Source: Desulfobulbus elongatus DSM 2908 (GTDB lineage: Bacteria; Desulfobacterota; Desulfobulbia; Desulfobulbales; Desulfobulbaceae). Taken from it: a DNA stretch of 64,000 nucleotides. The position numbers were made by a program, and so were the translations under genes. The notes beneath the pieces are model-generated. The model made no database searches and had not been told where the DNA came from. It was given only the letters and a program-made list of their open reading frames with translations. Where the stretch lies: assembly GCF_000621145.1 (NCBI RefSeq), contig NZ_JHZB01000007.1, positions 1 through 64,000 of the forward strand, given 5' to 3'. Below are positions 39,718 through 48,405 of the stretch, piece by piece (position 1 is the first letter of the stretch; every line of letters begins with the position of its first letter).

Positions 39718-40451
39718 TGCACGGATTCGTCGCTATCTATCTCCGCGAGATGCTCATCCTCAAATGCCGGCTCAAGCGCCAGCTGGCGGGCATGGCGGTG
39801 TCGCCGCTTTTGTACCTGGTCACCTTCGGCTACGCCATGGGCGACCTGATCCGCTTCGGCGAGCAGTCCTACCTGCATTTCCTCCTTCCCGGCCTGGTGG
39901 CCATGGCCAGCATGACCCAGGCCTTCGCCATCGCCACCGACATCAACGTGGCCCGCTTCTACTGGAACATCTTCGAGGAGTTCCAGGCCGCGCCCATCGG
40001 CAACCTGGCCTATGTCGCCGGCGAGACCCTGGCCGGCATGACCAGGGCGCTCCTGGGGGTGGGGGTGATCCTGCTGCTGGCCCTGCCCTTCGGGGTGGTG
40101 CTCCACTACGGCCCGCTCTTCTGGCTGGCCGTGCTGCTCGACTGCTTCGTCTTCGCCTCGCTGGCGGTGGCCATGGCCATGCTGGTCAAGTCGCACGCCG
40201 ACCAGAGCCTGCTGACCAGCTTCATCATCACGCCCATGGCCTTCCTGGGCGGCACCTTTTTCCCGGTGGACAAGCTGCCGGCCTGGGTCCAGGCGGCCCT
40301 GCACTGCCTGCCGCTGACCCACGCTTCCAACGCCATCCGGGCCAGCAGCCTGGGCCGCCCGGTGGCAGGGATCGACTATCTGGTGCTGCTGCTCGTGGGC
40401 CTGGCCTTTTTCTGGCTGGCCCTGCACTCGGTCAACCGGGCCAGGGACTAA
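39717..40451 (+). CDS. ABC-2 type transporter permease
   Basis: 244 aa with six predicted membrane helices (first at about residues 22-42, last at about 222-240). The region FIITPMAFLGGTFFPVDKLP is the conserved ABC-2 signature. ATG 39717 shares a base with the upstream stop. The family also includes antibiotic and polysaccharide exporters, so no substrate can be inferred apart from the B12-regulated context. Confidence 0.87.
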
Positions 40452-40478
40452 GGGAACGTTTTGCAAGGAGATCCGGAC

Positions 40479-41708
40479 ATGCACCTCGACACCTTCTACA
40501 ACGGCGTGGCAATCCACCGGGAAGAGAAGATCATCTACGCCCGCTTCCTCAAACCGCACAGCGTGCTGTCCACCTGCCGGGTGGCCGGCGGGCTGCGCAC
40601 CGACCTCGACTATCTCTACAACCACCAGAGCTGCGAACCGGGTGGCCATTGCCACCGCCTGCCGCCCATGGCCACCCGCGATCCCGCCGCCTACCGGCGC
40701 GCGGTCTGCGAACGCCACGACCTGCCCGCCGACCGCTGCGCCACCCTGGGCACCGCCGCCAACATGCACAACGCCTGCATCGCGGTGCACAGCTTCCGCG
40801 ACCTCACCGTGGCCGCGGTCTGCACCGGCGGGGTCGAGGGCAATGCCGGCCGGGTCGGCGATCCGGCCTCGGTGGTGGAGACCGCCGAGGGCTTCGAGCG
40901 GCTGCCGCCGGCCACCGCCCTGCCCGGACCGGGCACCATCAACACCATGCTGTTCATCGGCAAGCCGCTGATTCCCGGCGCGCTGACCCGCTGCATCGTC
41001 ACCGCCACCGAGGCCAAGACCGCCGTGCTCCAGGAACTGGCGGTCAATTCCCGTTATTCCGACGGCCTGGCCACCGGCACCGGTACCGACCAGATCGGGG
41101 TGGCGGCCCTGGCAAGCGACGAGCCGCCGCTGACCAGTGCCGGCAAGCACGCCAAGCTGGGCGAACTGATCGGTCTGGCGGTGTACGAGGCGATCAAGAG
41201 CACGCTCGCCCGGCAGAACCACCTGACCCCGGCCGGGCAGTGCTCGGCCAAGATCCATCTGGAGCGCTTCGGCCTGAACCGGGCGGCCCTGCAGGACGCC
41301 ATCTGCGCCCATCTCGATGCCGCCCAGGCGGACCTTCTGCGGAGTAATTTCCATGCCATCGAGCGCGATCCGCCCACCGTCGCCGCCATCGCCGCCCTGG
41401 TGCATCTCAGGGACAAGATGGCCTGGGGCGTGCTGCCGCAGACCTGCTGGAGCGAGATCATGGCCGCCTATGCCGCCCAGGCGGCCTGCGCGGTCAGCGG
41501 CGATTACGGACGGCTGGACGACTACCGCCGGCTTGTGGCGCCGACCCGGACGGAAACCGGCAACCCCGCCTTCGTCGCCCTGGCCTGCCGCGCCCTGGCG
41601 CTGGGCTTTGCCGACAAATGGCAGACCGTTGACTCTGCCGGCGCCGCGGGCGGCCAGTGCCCGACCAATGGCGAAACCAGGGAGGGAACCGCCGACAACG
41701 AGCGATAA
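40479..41708 (+). CDS. cbiZ: Adenosylcobinamide amidohydrolase CbiZ with C-terminal extension
   Basis: 409 aa. CbiZ hydrolyses adenosylcobinamide to adenosylcobyric acid, letting the cell salvage and remodel corrinoids. The family core (about residues 10-245) is recognisable by NMHNACIAVHSF, VCTGGVEGNAGRVGDP, PGPGTINTMLFIGKPL, TATEAKTAVLQELAVNSRYS and ATGTGTDQ. The last ~160 residues are an extension I do not recognise (several Cys and aromatic residues). AAGGAGA precedes ATG 40479. It is the last gene of the R3 run, only 28 bases after the ABC-2 permease, and riboswitch R4 begins just after it. Confidence 0.88.
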   Translation: MHLDTFYNGVAIHREEKIIYARFLKPHSVLSTCRVAGGLRTDLDYLYNHQSCEPGGHCHRLPPMATRDPAAYRRAVCERHDLPADRCATLGTAANMHNACIAVHSFRDLTVAAVCTGGVEGNAGRVGDPASVVETAEGFERLPPATALPGPGTINTMLFIGKPLIPGALTRCIVTATEAKTAVLQELAVNSRYSDGLATGTGTDQIGVAALASDEPPLTSAGKHAKLGELIGLAVYEAIKSTLARQNHLTPAGQCSAKIHLERFGLNRAALQDAICAHLDAAQADLLRSNFHAIERDPPTVAAIAALVHLRDKMAWGVLPQTCWSEIMAAYAAQAACAVSGDYGRLDDYRRLVAPTRTETGNPAFVALACRALALGFADKWQTVDSAGAAGGQCPTNGETREGTADNER

Positions 41709-41721
41709 ACACCCATTTTCA

Positions 41722-41908
41722 GGCAGCCGGTCGCCCCGGACATCCATCCGGGGCGGACAAGGGAATCCCGTGCGAAACGGGAACGGTCCCGCCGCTGTGA
41801 TCCCCGCCCCGGCCGAGTCGGCCGGGGAACCGCATCGAGACGACGCCACTGTGGCCCAGGGCCATGGGAAGGCCTCGATACGGGGGGAAAGTCAGAAGAC
41901 CTGCCAGT
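41722..41908 (+). ncRNA. Cobalamin riboswitch R4
   Basis: The core GGGAATCCCGTGCGAAACGG, GGTCCCGCCGCTGTGATC, GCCACTGTG and the B12 box GTCAGAAGACCTGCC (41891-41905) are present. It carries an extra GC-rich helix at about 41802-41828 (CCCGGCCGAGTCGGCCGGGG). The 5' boundary is approximate. It starts within about 15-30 bases of the cbiZ stop and I see no promoter in that gap, so it may be transcribed by read-through from the upstream run. Confidence 0.9.
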
Positions 41909-41970
41909 TGCCGATGCTGTGCCGAAAACTGTCGAGGATGCAGTGACGCGCAGAAATGTACGGAGAAGAA

Positions 41971-41993
41971 GGCAAGCGGGCGAACCGCTTGCC
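41971..41993 (+). terminator. R4 downstream hairpin (weak terminator or sequester)
   Basis: GGCAAGCGG (41971-41979) and CCGCTTGCC (41985-41993) form a perfect nine-pair stem with a five-base loop. It lacks a T-run (followed by CTTCGCTGC) and the AAACAGGG motif, so R4 may work by a different mechanism from R1-R3. Confidence 0.45.
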
Positions 41994-42063
41994 CTTCGCT
42001 GCATGAATCGTGTCCTGCTTCTTCCACGCAACCGAACCGGATGAACACACAAAGGAGGAAAAG

Positions 42064-44115
42064 ATGTACCCGACGAAGCAGGTGAAGATCGATCGATTGG
42101 TGTATGCTCTGGCGCTGGTGCCGTTGCTGGCCGTGCCGGCGGCGGCCGAGGGGAAAAAGCAGACCGTGAAGGGCGACGACATGATCGTGACCGCCACCCG
42201 TACCGAAGAGCGCTCCATCGACGTGCCGGTCACCACCCAGGTGATCACCAGGGAAACCATCGAGATGTCCGGTGTCGCCGATGTCGGCGATCTGGTCGGC
42301 AAATACGTTACCGGCCACTACCACAAATACAATGGCCTGCTCAGCCCCATCGGCCTGCGCGGTTTCCGTACCGATGCCCATGGCGCCGATCTGGCCGGTT
42401 ATGTGCTGATCCTCGTCGACGGCCACCGGATCGGCACGGGCAATGCCGCCAAGATCAACCTGGACCGGATCGAACGGGTGGAGGTCATCAAGGGGCCGGC
42501 CTCGGCCCTGTACGGTTCGGCGGCCATGGGCGGCGTGGTCAACCTGATCACCAAGAAGGGCGACGGCAAGCTGGGCGGTTCCGTGGGCGGCGAATACGGC
42601 AGTTTCGATTACTACAAAACCCAGGTGACCGGTGGCGGCGAAGTCAACGAGAAGTTCCGTTTCTTTGCCACGGCCGATATCGACGATATCGGCGATTACA
42701 AGGACCCGACCTTCGGCACGGTGTACAACAGCGGGGTGGAGAAAAAGAACATCGGCGGCAACTTCGTCTATGCGTTCAGCGAACGCCACGAATTGCGCCT
42801 GGGCGGCAACTACTCCGACCTGACCAGCGAGTCGCCCAGTTGGGCCGCCGGGACCTATTCCTCCTACGTGAAGGAATATGACGATCACAACGACAAAAGC
42901 ACCGGGTACGCCGATCTGGAATACAATGGCGATTTCTTCGGGGGCGCCGTGCACTGGCGGGGGATGGCCTATTACCTCTGGGACAAGAACCACTGGTTCT
43001 CCGGCAATTCCTATGGCAATTCCGACCCGGATTCCTATCAGACCAAATACATCGACGAAACCGTGGGAACCGATCATCAGTTCACCTGGAAGATGACCTC
43101 CTGGAACAGCCTGCTCGCCGGTTTTACCATGGAAAACCTGGAGAAGAAATCCTATGGGGTCGCCGATTCCCTGCCGGCACGGCCCTATACGCCGGGGCTC
43201 GATTACGACAATCAGGCCCTCTTTATCCAGGACTCGCTCGATCTCCTCGACAACCGGGTCAACATTATCGCCGCCGCCCGCTACGACCGTTTCGACGTCA
43301 CCACCAAGCGGGCGGAGACAGGCTCCTACGCCAGTTTCAACGAACGGAGCGAGGATTACAGCCATGTGTCGCCCAAGGTGGGCGTGGGCGTGAAGCTCTT
43401 CGACGAAAAACTCCGGCTGCGGGCCAATGCCGGCGAAGGCTTCAAATCGCCCACCGCCGACCAGTTGTCCGCCGATTACTACCATACCACAAGGGACGTG
43501 CACTACCGCGGCAATCCGGATCTCGACCCGGAAACGAGCATGAGCTACGACATCGGCTTCGACCTGTTCTTCAGCCCGGTGACATTCAAGTTCAGCTACT
43601 TCCATACCGATTACGAGGACAAGATCGTCTCCAAGGTGTATTCGGAAGGGGGGCAGACGGTCAGCACGTACGAAAACCACGGCGACGCGACGCTCACCGG
43701 CTTCGATATCGGTGTGGAATGGGCTCTCGACAAGACCTTCCGTCTGCCGTTCACCGCCTCGCTCTGGTCCAACATGACCTTCAACACCACCTATCGCGAC
43801 GAATTGACCCAAAGCGATCTGCTCTACACCTCGGACTACGAGATAAAAACCGGGCTGAACATCGGCTATCAGGGTCTGAGCGGGCAACTGAGCCATGCCC
43901 TGATCGGGCCGCAGATGATCGACAATTGGGACACCTACCAAGTCGAGGAAAAAGGCGCGTTCAGCTACTGGGATCTGACCCTGCGCTACCGGTTCGACGA
44001 GCATTGGGAGGTGAAGGGCAGCGTCCTCAACCTCTTTGATCAGGAAGTGGAATGGGTTCGCGGCTACCTGATGCCGGAACGCAACTTTCTGGTCGGTTTG
44101 ACCTATAACTTCTGA
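42064..44115 (+). CDS. TonB-dependent outer membrane receptor 5 (R4 controlled)
   Basis: 683 aa. Signal peptide (about residues 8-29, ending PAAAEG), TonB box (DDMIVTATRTEE), plug (about 45-150; GLRGFRTDAHGADLAGYVLI and RIERVEVIKGPASALYGSAAMGGV) and barrel with KFKSPTAD-type vestibule motifs, ending LTYNF. The plug form is that of BtuB/CirA-type receptors. AAAGGAGG lies upstream of ATG 42064. Base composition is somewhat less GC-biased at wobble positions than its neighbours. It leads the operon with CobO, a radical SAM protein, a nitrilase and periplasmic CbiK. Confidence 0.9.
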   Translation: MYPTKQVKIDRLVYALALVPLLAVPAAAEGKKQTVKGDDMIVTATRTEERSIDVPVTTQVITRETIEMSGVADVGDLVGKYVTGHYHKYNGLLSPIGLRGFRTDAHGADLAGYVLILVDGHRIGTGNAAKINLDRIERVEVIKGPASALYGSAAMGGVVNLITKKGDGKLGGSVGGEYGSFDYYKTQVTGGGEVNEKFRFFATADIDDIGDYKDPTFGTVYNSGVEKKNIGGNFVYAFSERHELRLGGNYSDLTSESPSWAAGTYSSYVKEYDDHNDKSTGYADLEYNGDFFGGAVHWRGMAYYLWDKNHWFSGNSYGNSDPDSYQTKYIDETVGTDHQFTWKMTSWNSLLAGFTMENLEKKSYGVADSLPARPYTPGLDYDNQALFIQDSLDLLDNRVNIIAAARYDRFDVTTKRAETGSYASFNERSEDYSHVSPKVGVGVKLFDEKLRLRANAGEGFKSPTADQLSADYYHTTRDVHYRGNPDLDPETSMSYDIGFDLFFSPVTFKFSYFHTDYEDKIVSKVYSEGGQTVSTYENHGDATLTGFDIGVEWALDKTFRLPFTASLWSNMTFNTTYRDELTQSDLLYTSDYEIKTGLNIGYQGLSGQLSHALIGPQMIDNWDTYQVEEKGAFSYWDLTLRYRFDEHWEVKGSVLNLFDQEVEWVRGYLMPERNFLVGLTYNF

Positions 44116-44184
44116 CTTTCGACCGGATGCCGCCGGCAACTGGCTATCGGAAGACGGCGGCACGAACCGGAACGGTACATCGTA

Positions 44185-44706
44185 ATGAGCAAGGGACTCT
44201 TGATCGTCTACACCGGCGAGGGCAAGGGCAAGACCACCGCCGCCCTGGGCATGGCCATGCGGGCCGCGGGCCACGGCCTGAAAACCTGTTTCATCCAGTT
44301 CATCAAGGGAAGCTGGCGCTACGGCGAGATGGAGGCGGTCAAACGGTTCGCCGGCCTGATCGACTTCCACGTCATGGGCAAGGGATTCACCCGGAAATCG
44401 GCCGACCTGGCGGAGGACACGCGCCTGGCGCAAGAAGCCTGGGCCTTCGCCCGCCAGGCCATCGATTCGGGGGACTACCATACGGTGGTGCTCGACGAGT
44501 TCACCTACCTGCTCCACTATGGCATGCTCGACCTCGATCCCTGCCTGGCCTTTCTCGCCGGCCGCAATCCGGGCCAGCACGTGGTGATCACCGGCCGGTA
44601 CGCCCCGGAACCGCTGCTCGCCGCCGCCGACCTGGTCACCGAGGTACGCATGGTCAAGCATCCCCTGAAAAGCGGGGTCAAGGCCCAAAAAGGAATCGAA
44701 TTCTGA
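44185..44706 (+). CDS. cobO: Cob(I)alamin adenosyltransferase, CobO/BtuR type
   Basis: 173 aa. Transfers the adenosyl group of ATP to Co(I) corrinoid, giving the coenzyme used by methylmalonyl-CoA mutase. The P-loop GEGKGKTTAALG (about residues 12-23), VLDEFTYLLHYG and the C-terminal VTEVRMVKHPLKSGVKAQKGIEF agree with CobA/CobO/BtuR. The usual DE(I/L) element is DEF here. No strong Shine-Dalgarno is seen before ATG 44185. Its stop overlaps the radical SAM gene start by one base. Confidence 0.92.
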   Translation: MSKGLLIVYTGEGKGKTTAALGMAMRAAGHGLKTCFIQFIKGSWRYGEMEAVKRFAGLIDFHVMGKGFTRKSADLAEDTRLAQEAWAFARQAIDSGDYHTVVLDEFTYLLHYGMLDLDPCLAFLAGRNPGQHVVITGRYAPEPLLAAADLVTEVRMVKHPLKSGVKAQKGIEF

Positions 44707-45821
44707 TGGCGGCGCTCGCACGACAGCCACCCATTCCCGGCCAGATCAATTACCTGATCCTGGCGCTGACCACCCGCTGCAACCTGCAATGCCGCTATTG
44801 CTACCACGGCATGCCGGCGGCGCGGCGGGACATGGACAGAGCCACCCTGGACAGGGCCTTTGCTCTCGCCGGGTCCGGCACCGGTCCCTTGCACATTCAA
44901 CTGACCGGCGGCGAACCCTGCCTGGTGCCGCACCTGATCGAGGCGGCCGGCGAACGGGCCGAGCAACTGGCGCGCCCCTGGACCATGGCCGTGCAGACCA
45001 ACGCCACCCGCCTGCGCCCAGAGATCGTCGATCTGATCAGGCGGTTCCGTCTCCAGGTGGGCGTCAGCCTCGACGGCTCGCCCCGGATGCAGGAAGGCCT
45101 GCGCGGCCGGGCTGCGGAAACCCTGCGCGGCCTGATGCTGCTCGAAGCGGAACAGATCCCCTTCCGGGTGACCACGGTGGTCTGCGACCGCAACGTCGGG
45201 CAACTGGACCGGCTGGCCTGGCTGCTGGCGGCCTTCCGCCAGGCCAGGGGCATGGGCCTCGACCTGCTGGTCATGAAGGGAAACACCCTGGCGCAGGCCG
45301 ACGGTCCCTGTCCCGCCGAATCCGGCTCGCTCATCCGCGGGATCGAGGCGCTGGTCAAGGCTCTGACCGCCATCAATCGGCAGCGGGAGGTGCCGCTGCT
45401 TCTGCGGGAATGGGATCTGGTGCGGCGCATGCTGGCCCGACCCGAACGGCCGGCCCGTTCGTTCTGCCAGGCCGCGGCGAAAACGAGCCTGGCCGTGCAT
45501 CCGGACGGCCGCTGCTTTCCCTGCGGCCAGACGCTGGGCGACGAACGATTCGCCCTGGATATCGACGCGCCCGCCCGCACCGCCCTGCCCGCGCCGGCGC
45601 TCGCCACCGAGCGGCGGGACTGCGCCGCCTGTCCCCTGGAGCACCGCTGCCCCAACGAATGCCCGAGCCGGCTCTTCTACAACCCCGTGCCGGCGCGCTT
45701 CCTGGCCTGCGATCTCTACCAAACCCTGGCCCGCGTCTGTCTGGAGGAAGACAGCATGAACGAACAACCGGTGCTCCTGCCCGTCGACGCCTTTGCCCGG
45801 AGGGAAGCATGCCGTCCCTGA
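44706..45821 (+). CDS. Radical SAM protein with SPASM-type C-terminus
   Basis: 371 aa. Cys25, Cys29 and Cys32 (TTRCNLQCRYC) form the [4Fe-4S]-SAM motif, followed by LTGGEP (SAM-binding). The C-terminal third has a SPASM/twitch-like Cys set: CQAAAKTSLAVHPDGRCFPCGQ ... CAACPLEHRCPNECPSRLF ... C. This is the architecture of peptide- and protein-maturing radical SAM enzymes (anSME, PqqE types). No obvious small precursor peptide is nearby. It overlaps cobO and the nitrilase gene, so it is a true member of a B12-regulated operon. Substrate unknown; modification of a partner protein or a tetrapyrrole side chain are both only hypotheses. Confidence 0.82.
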   Translation: MAALARQPPIPGQINYLILALTTRCNLQCRYCYHGMPAARRDMDRATLDRAFALAGSGTGPLHIQLTGGEPCLVPHLIEAAGERAEQLARPWTMAVQTNATRLRPEIVDLIRRFRLQVGVSLDGSPRMQEGLRGRAAETLRGLMLLEAEQIPFRVTTVVCDRNVGQLDRLAWLLAAFRQARGMGLDLLVMKGNTLAQADGPCPAESGSLIRGIEALVKALTAINRQREVPLLLREWDLVRRMLARPERPARSFCQAAAKTSLAVHPDGRCFPCGQTLGDERFALDIDAPARTALPAPALATERRDCAACPLEHRCPNECPSRLFYNPVPARFLACDLYQTLARVCLEEDSMNEQPVLLPVDAFARREACRP

Positions 45822-47365
45822 AACTGGCCCTCGTCCATCTGGCCGTGGCGCACAAACAGCCGGAGCGCAACCGGCAGCACCTGCTGGCCCTGTGCCGGGA
45901 GGCCGGGGAAAAGAAGGCGCAGCTGGTGGTCGCGCCGGAACTCGCCCTCTCCGGCTATTCCTTCGCCGACATCCGAGACATGGAGCCGTACGCCGAAACC
46001 GCCGACGGCCCGACCCTGAGCGGCCTGGCCGAATTGTGCCGGACCTTCGGCTACTACGTCTGCGTCGGTCTGGCCGAGCGGGAGCCGCGCACCGGCATGC
46101 TGTTCAACAGCGCTTTTGTCCTGGGGCCGGAGGGCGAGGTGGTCTGCCGCTACCGGAAGATCAACGCCGAATTCCGTTGGGCCTGCCCCGGCGATCCCGG
46201 CCAGGACAACACCTTTGCCACGCCCTGGGGCCGAATCGGAGTGCTCATCTGCTCCGACTCCTACCACAGCCTGATGCCGCGGGTCACGGCCCTGCGCGGC
46301 GCGAACCTTCTGCTGGTGGTCGCCAACTGGCCGCCCACCGGACTCGATCCCCTGGAGATCTGGCGAGCCAGGGCTTTGGAAAACGGCCTGTTCGTGGCGG
46401 CCTGCAACCGGACCGGCCTGGACGCGGTCATGGACTGCCGCCAGGCGCCCTCGGCGCTGGTCAGCCCGCACGGCACCCTGCTCCTGGAGAAACGGGCGCG
46501 GACCTCGAAGCTGATGCGGATCAACCTGCCCTTAAACGACGACGGCCTGCTCAAATCGGGGCAGCGGCTCAAGCGGCTGGCAACGCGGCCAGGGGCGCTA
46601 GCGCGGTCCTGTTACCTCAACCTGACCGGGATCGGCGACCTGACCCCGTTCCTGCAACTGCCGCAGCCGGGCCGGTTGCAGGTCTGCTGCCATTGTCCCG
46701 GCCCGCAGGCGGACCTGGCGACGATCTTGGCCACACTCAGGGAAACCGGGGGCGATGCCGACCGGCTCCACATCCTGCCCGCCCGCGATTACAGCGAGGC
46801 GGAGCTGGACGATCTGCGTCGCCAATGCGCCGCCACCGGCCAGAAAGCGGCGCTCGTCCGCACTGCCGCCTCCGGCGCGGTCGCCCATTGGTTCGACGGC
46901 GGCGAGGAAGCCGCTGCCTGGACCTGGGATACTCCGGCCGGCGAAAAAGAAGAGCCTTTTCCGGCCCGCGACTGCGGCCCGGCGCGGGTGCGCCTGCTGC
47001 CCCACAACGCGCTCCGTCATCCCGAAATGGTGCTGGCCTGCGCCAAGGAGGGTGCCGACCTGGTCGTCATCTTCAGTCGGCTGTTCGACGAGACTGTGCG
47101 GTTGCTGGGCGGCGCCCGCACCATCGAGCAGGCGGCGGTGGCCGTGTGTTCCCCGGAGGGCGCGGGCATCTGGCTGCCGCCCCAGGGACATCGGCGCTGG
47201 GAAGAGGTGCTGGCCGCACCCGGCGAACACTGCCGCCTTGTGGTGGACACCACCCTTACCCGCACCAAGCGGTTTCAGGATCGCATCGATTATGCGACCC
47301 TGCTGCAAACCCGCCCGACGGGCGGCCAGGGCGGGGTGCCGTCGCCGCCCCAATCAATTTCGTAA
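45809..47365 (+). CDS. Nitrilase-family (carbon-nitrogen hydrolase) protein, two-domain
   Basis: 518 aa. The N-terminal domain (about residues 4-265) has the Glu-Lys-Cys triad: APELALSGYSF (Glu near 44), YRKINAEFRW (Lys near 118) and LICSDSYHS (Cys near 152), resembling the glutaminase domain of NAD synthetases and free amidases. The C-terminal ~250 residues look like a second, degenerate copy without the triad. AGGGAAG is just upstream of ATG 45809, within the end of the radical SAM gene. It could hydrolyse an amide, conceivably a corrinoid or nucleotide side chain given its neighbours, but no substrate can be named. The family is too broad for a firm call. Confidence 0.78.
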   Translation: MPSLKLALVHLAVAHKQPERNRQHLLALCREAGEKKAQLVVAPELALSGYSFADIRDMEPYAETADGPTLSGLAELCRTFGYYVCVGLAEREPRTGMLFNSAFVLGPEGEVVCRYRKINAEFRWACPGDPGQDNTFATPWGRIGVLICSDSYHSLMPRVTALRGANLLLVVANWPPTGLDPLEIWRARALENGLFVAACNRTGLDAVMDCRQAPSALVSPHGTLLLEKRARTSKLMRINLPLNDDGLLKSGQRLKRLATRPGALARSCYLNLTGIGDLTPFLQLPQPGRLQVCCHCPGPQADLATILATLRETGGDADRLHILPARDYSEAELDDLRRQCAATGQKAALVRTAASGAVAHWFDGGEEAAAWTWDTPAGEKEEPFPARDCGPARVRLLPHNALRHPEMVLACAKEGADLVVIFSRLFDETVRLLGGARTIEQAAVAVCSPEGAGIWLPPQGHRRWEEVLAAPGEHCRLVVDTTLTRTKRFQDRIDYATLLQTRPTGGQGGVPSPPQSIS

Positions 47366-47428
47366 ACCCGCCATGGCCGGTGCAGCCATGGCTTTTCCCA
47401 ACCCCAACCCTTGAAAGGAGAAATTCGT

Positions 47429-48334
47429 ATGTGGCGTAACCTGATGAAAAAACAATGGATGATACTGGCCTGCGCGGCCGTTCTGCTTGCCGGCCTCCAG
47501 GCCCGGTGGTGCGTGGCCGCGGGGCATCCGGCCAAGGAAGACAAGGGACCGGCCATCCTGCTGGTCACCTTCGGCACCAGCGTGGACAGCGCCCAGTCGG
47601 CCTTCCGCACCGTCGAGCAGCGGGTCAAGGCGGCCTTTCCCAAGACCGAAGTGCGCTGGGCCTACACCTCCAAGATCATCCGCAAGAAACTGGAGAAGGA
47701 AGGCACCCATATCGATTCGCCGGAGGTGGCCCTGGCCCGGCTGATGGACGACGGCTACACCAAAGTGGCGGTGCAGTCGCTGCACATGATTCCGGGCGCC
47801 GAATTCCACGAACTCTACGACAATGCCCGCCTGTTCGGCCAGATGAGCGGCGGCATCGACAAGGTGGTGGTGTCGTCGCCGCTGTTGGTCAGCGACGAGA
47901 CCATGGACAAGGCCCTGAAGGAGGTCATGGCCCGGGTCGTGCCCAAGGCGCGGCAGGCGAACGAGGCGGTGGTGCTCATGGGCCACGGCACCCACCATCC
48001 CAGCGACGCCATCTACAGCGCCCTGATGTACAAGGCCCAGAAGATGGACCCCAACGTGTACGTGGGCACGGTCGAGGGCTCGCCCTCCTTTGACGAGATC
48101 AAGGAGATGCTGGTGCAGAAGAACATCAAGAAGGCCTACCTCATCCCCTTCATGACCGTGGCCGGCGACCACGCCATGAACGACATGGCCGGCGACGAGC
48201 CGGATTCCTGGAAAAGCCAGCTGACCAAGGCGGGCATCGAGAGCGTGCCGGTGATGAAGGGCCTGGCCGAGTTCGACGCCATCGCCGACATGTGGGTGGC
48301 GCAGCTGAAGACGGCCATGGCCCATCTGCAATAA
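47429..48334 (+). CDS. cbiK: Periplasmic CbiK-type sirohydrochlorin chelatase (CbiK-P)
   Basis: 301 aa. A signal peptide (membrane segment about residues 10-31, AAGHP after) precedes the chelatase fold starting AILLVTFGTSV. The metal-binding histidines of CbiK are visible in LMGHGTHHPSD (about residue 185) and MTVAGDHAMND (about 247). Desulfovibrio vulgaris has a cytoplasmic and a periplasmic CbiK, and this looks like the periplasmic kind, which in that organism lies near a metal or heme-type ABC transporter. AAAGGAG nine bases upstream supports ATG 47429. An export signal means it should not take part directly in cytoplasmic cobalt insertion into sirohydrochlorin; a periplasmic tetrapyrrole- or metal-binding role is likely. 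Confidence 0.88.
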   Translation: MWRNLMKKQWMILACAAVLLAGLQARWCVAAGHPAKEDKGPAILLVTFGTSVDSAQSAFRTVEQRVKAAFPKTEVRWAYTSKIIRKKLEKEGTHIDSPEVALARLMDDGYTKVAVQSLHMIPGAEFHELYDNARLFGQMSGGIDKVVVSSPLLVSDETMDKALKEVMARVVPKARQANEAVVLMGHGTHHPSDAIYSALMYKAQKMDPNVYVGTVEGSPSFDEIKEMLVQKNIKKAYLIPFMTVAGDHAMNDMAGDEPDSWKSQLTKAGIESVPVMKGLAEFDAIADMWVAQLKTAMAHLQ

Positions 48335-48405
48335 AGCGATGCGGTTTGCCGTCATCTGACCACGGGCGGCCCGGTGCGCTCCACCGGGCCGCTTCAGGAA
48401 AAGGT

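Noticed and set aside
41719-44730. Antisense frame of about 1000 codons opposite receptor 5
   Set aside because: It runs through riboswitch R4 and receptor 5, whose plus-strand motifs are clear. Composition is that of a shadow frame.
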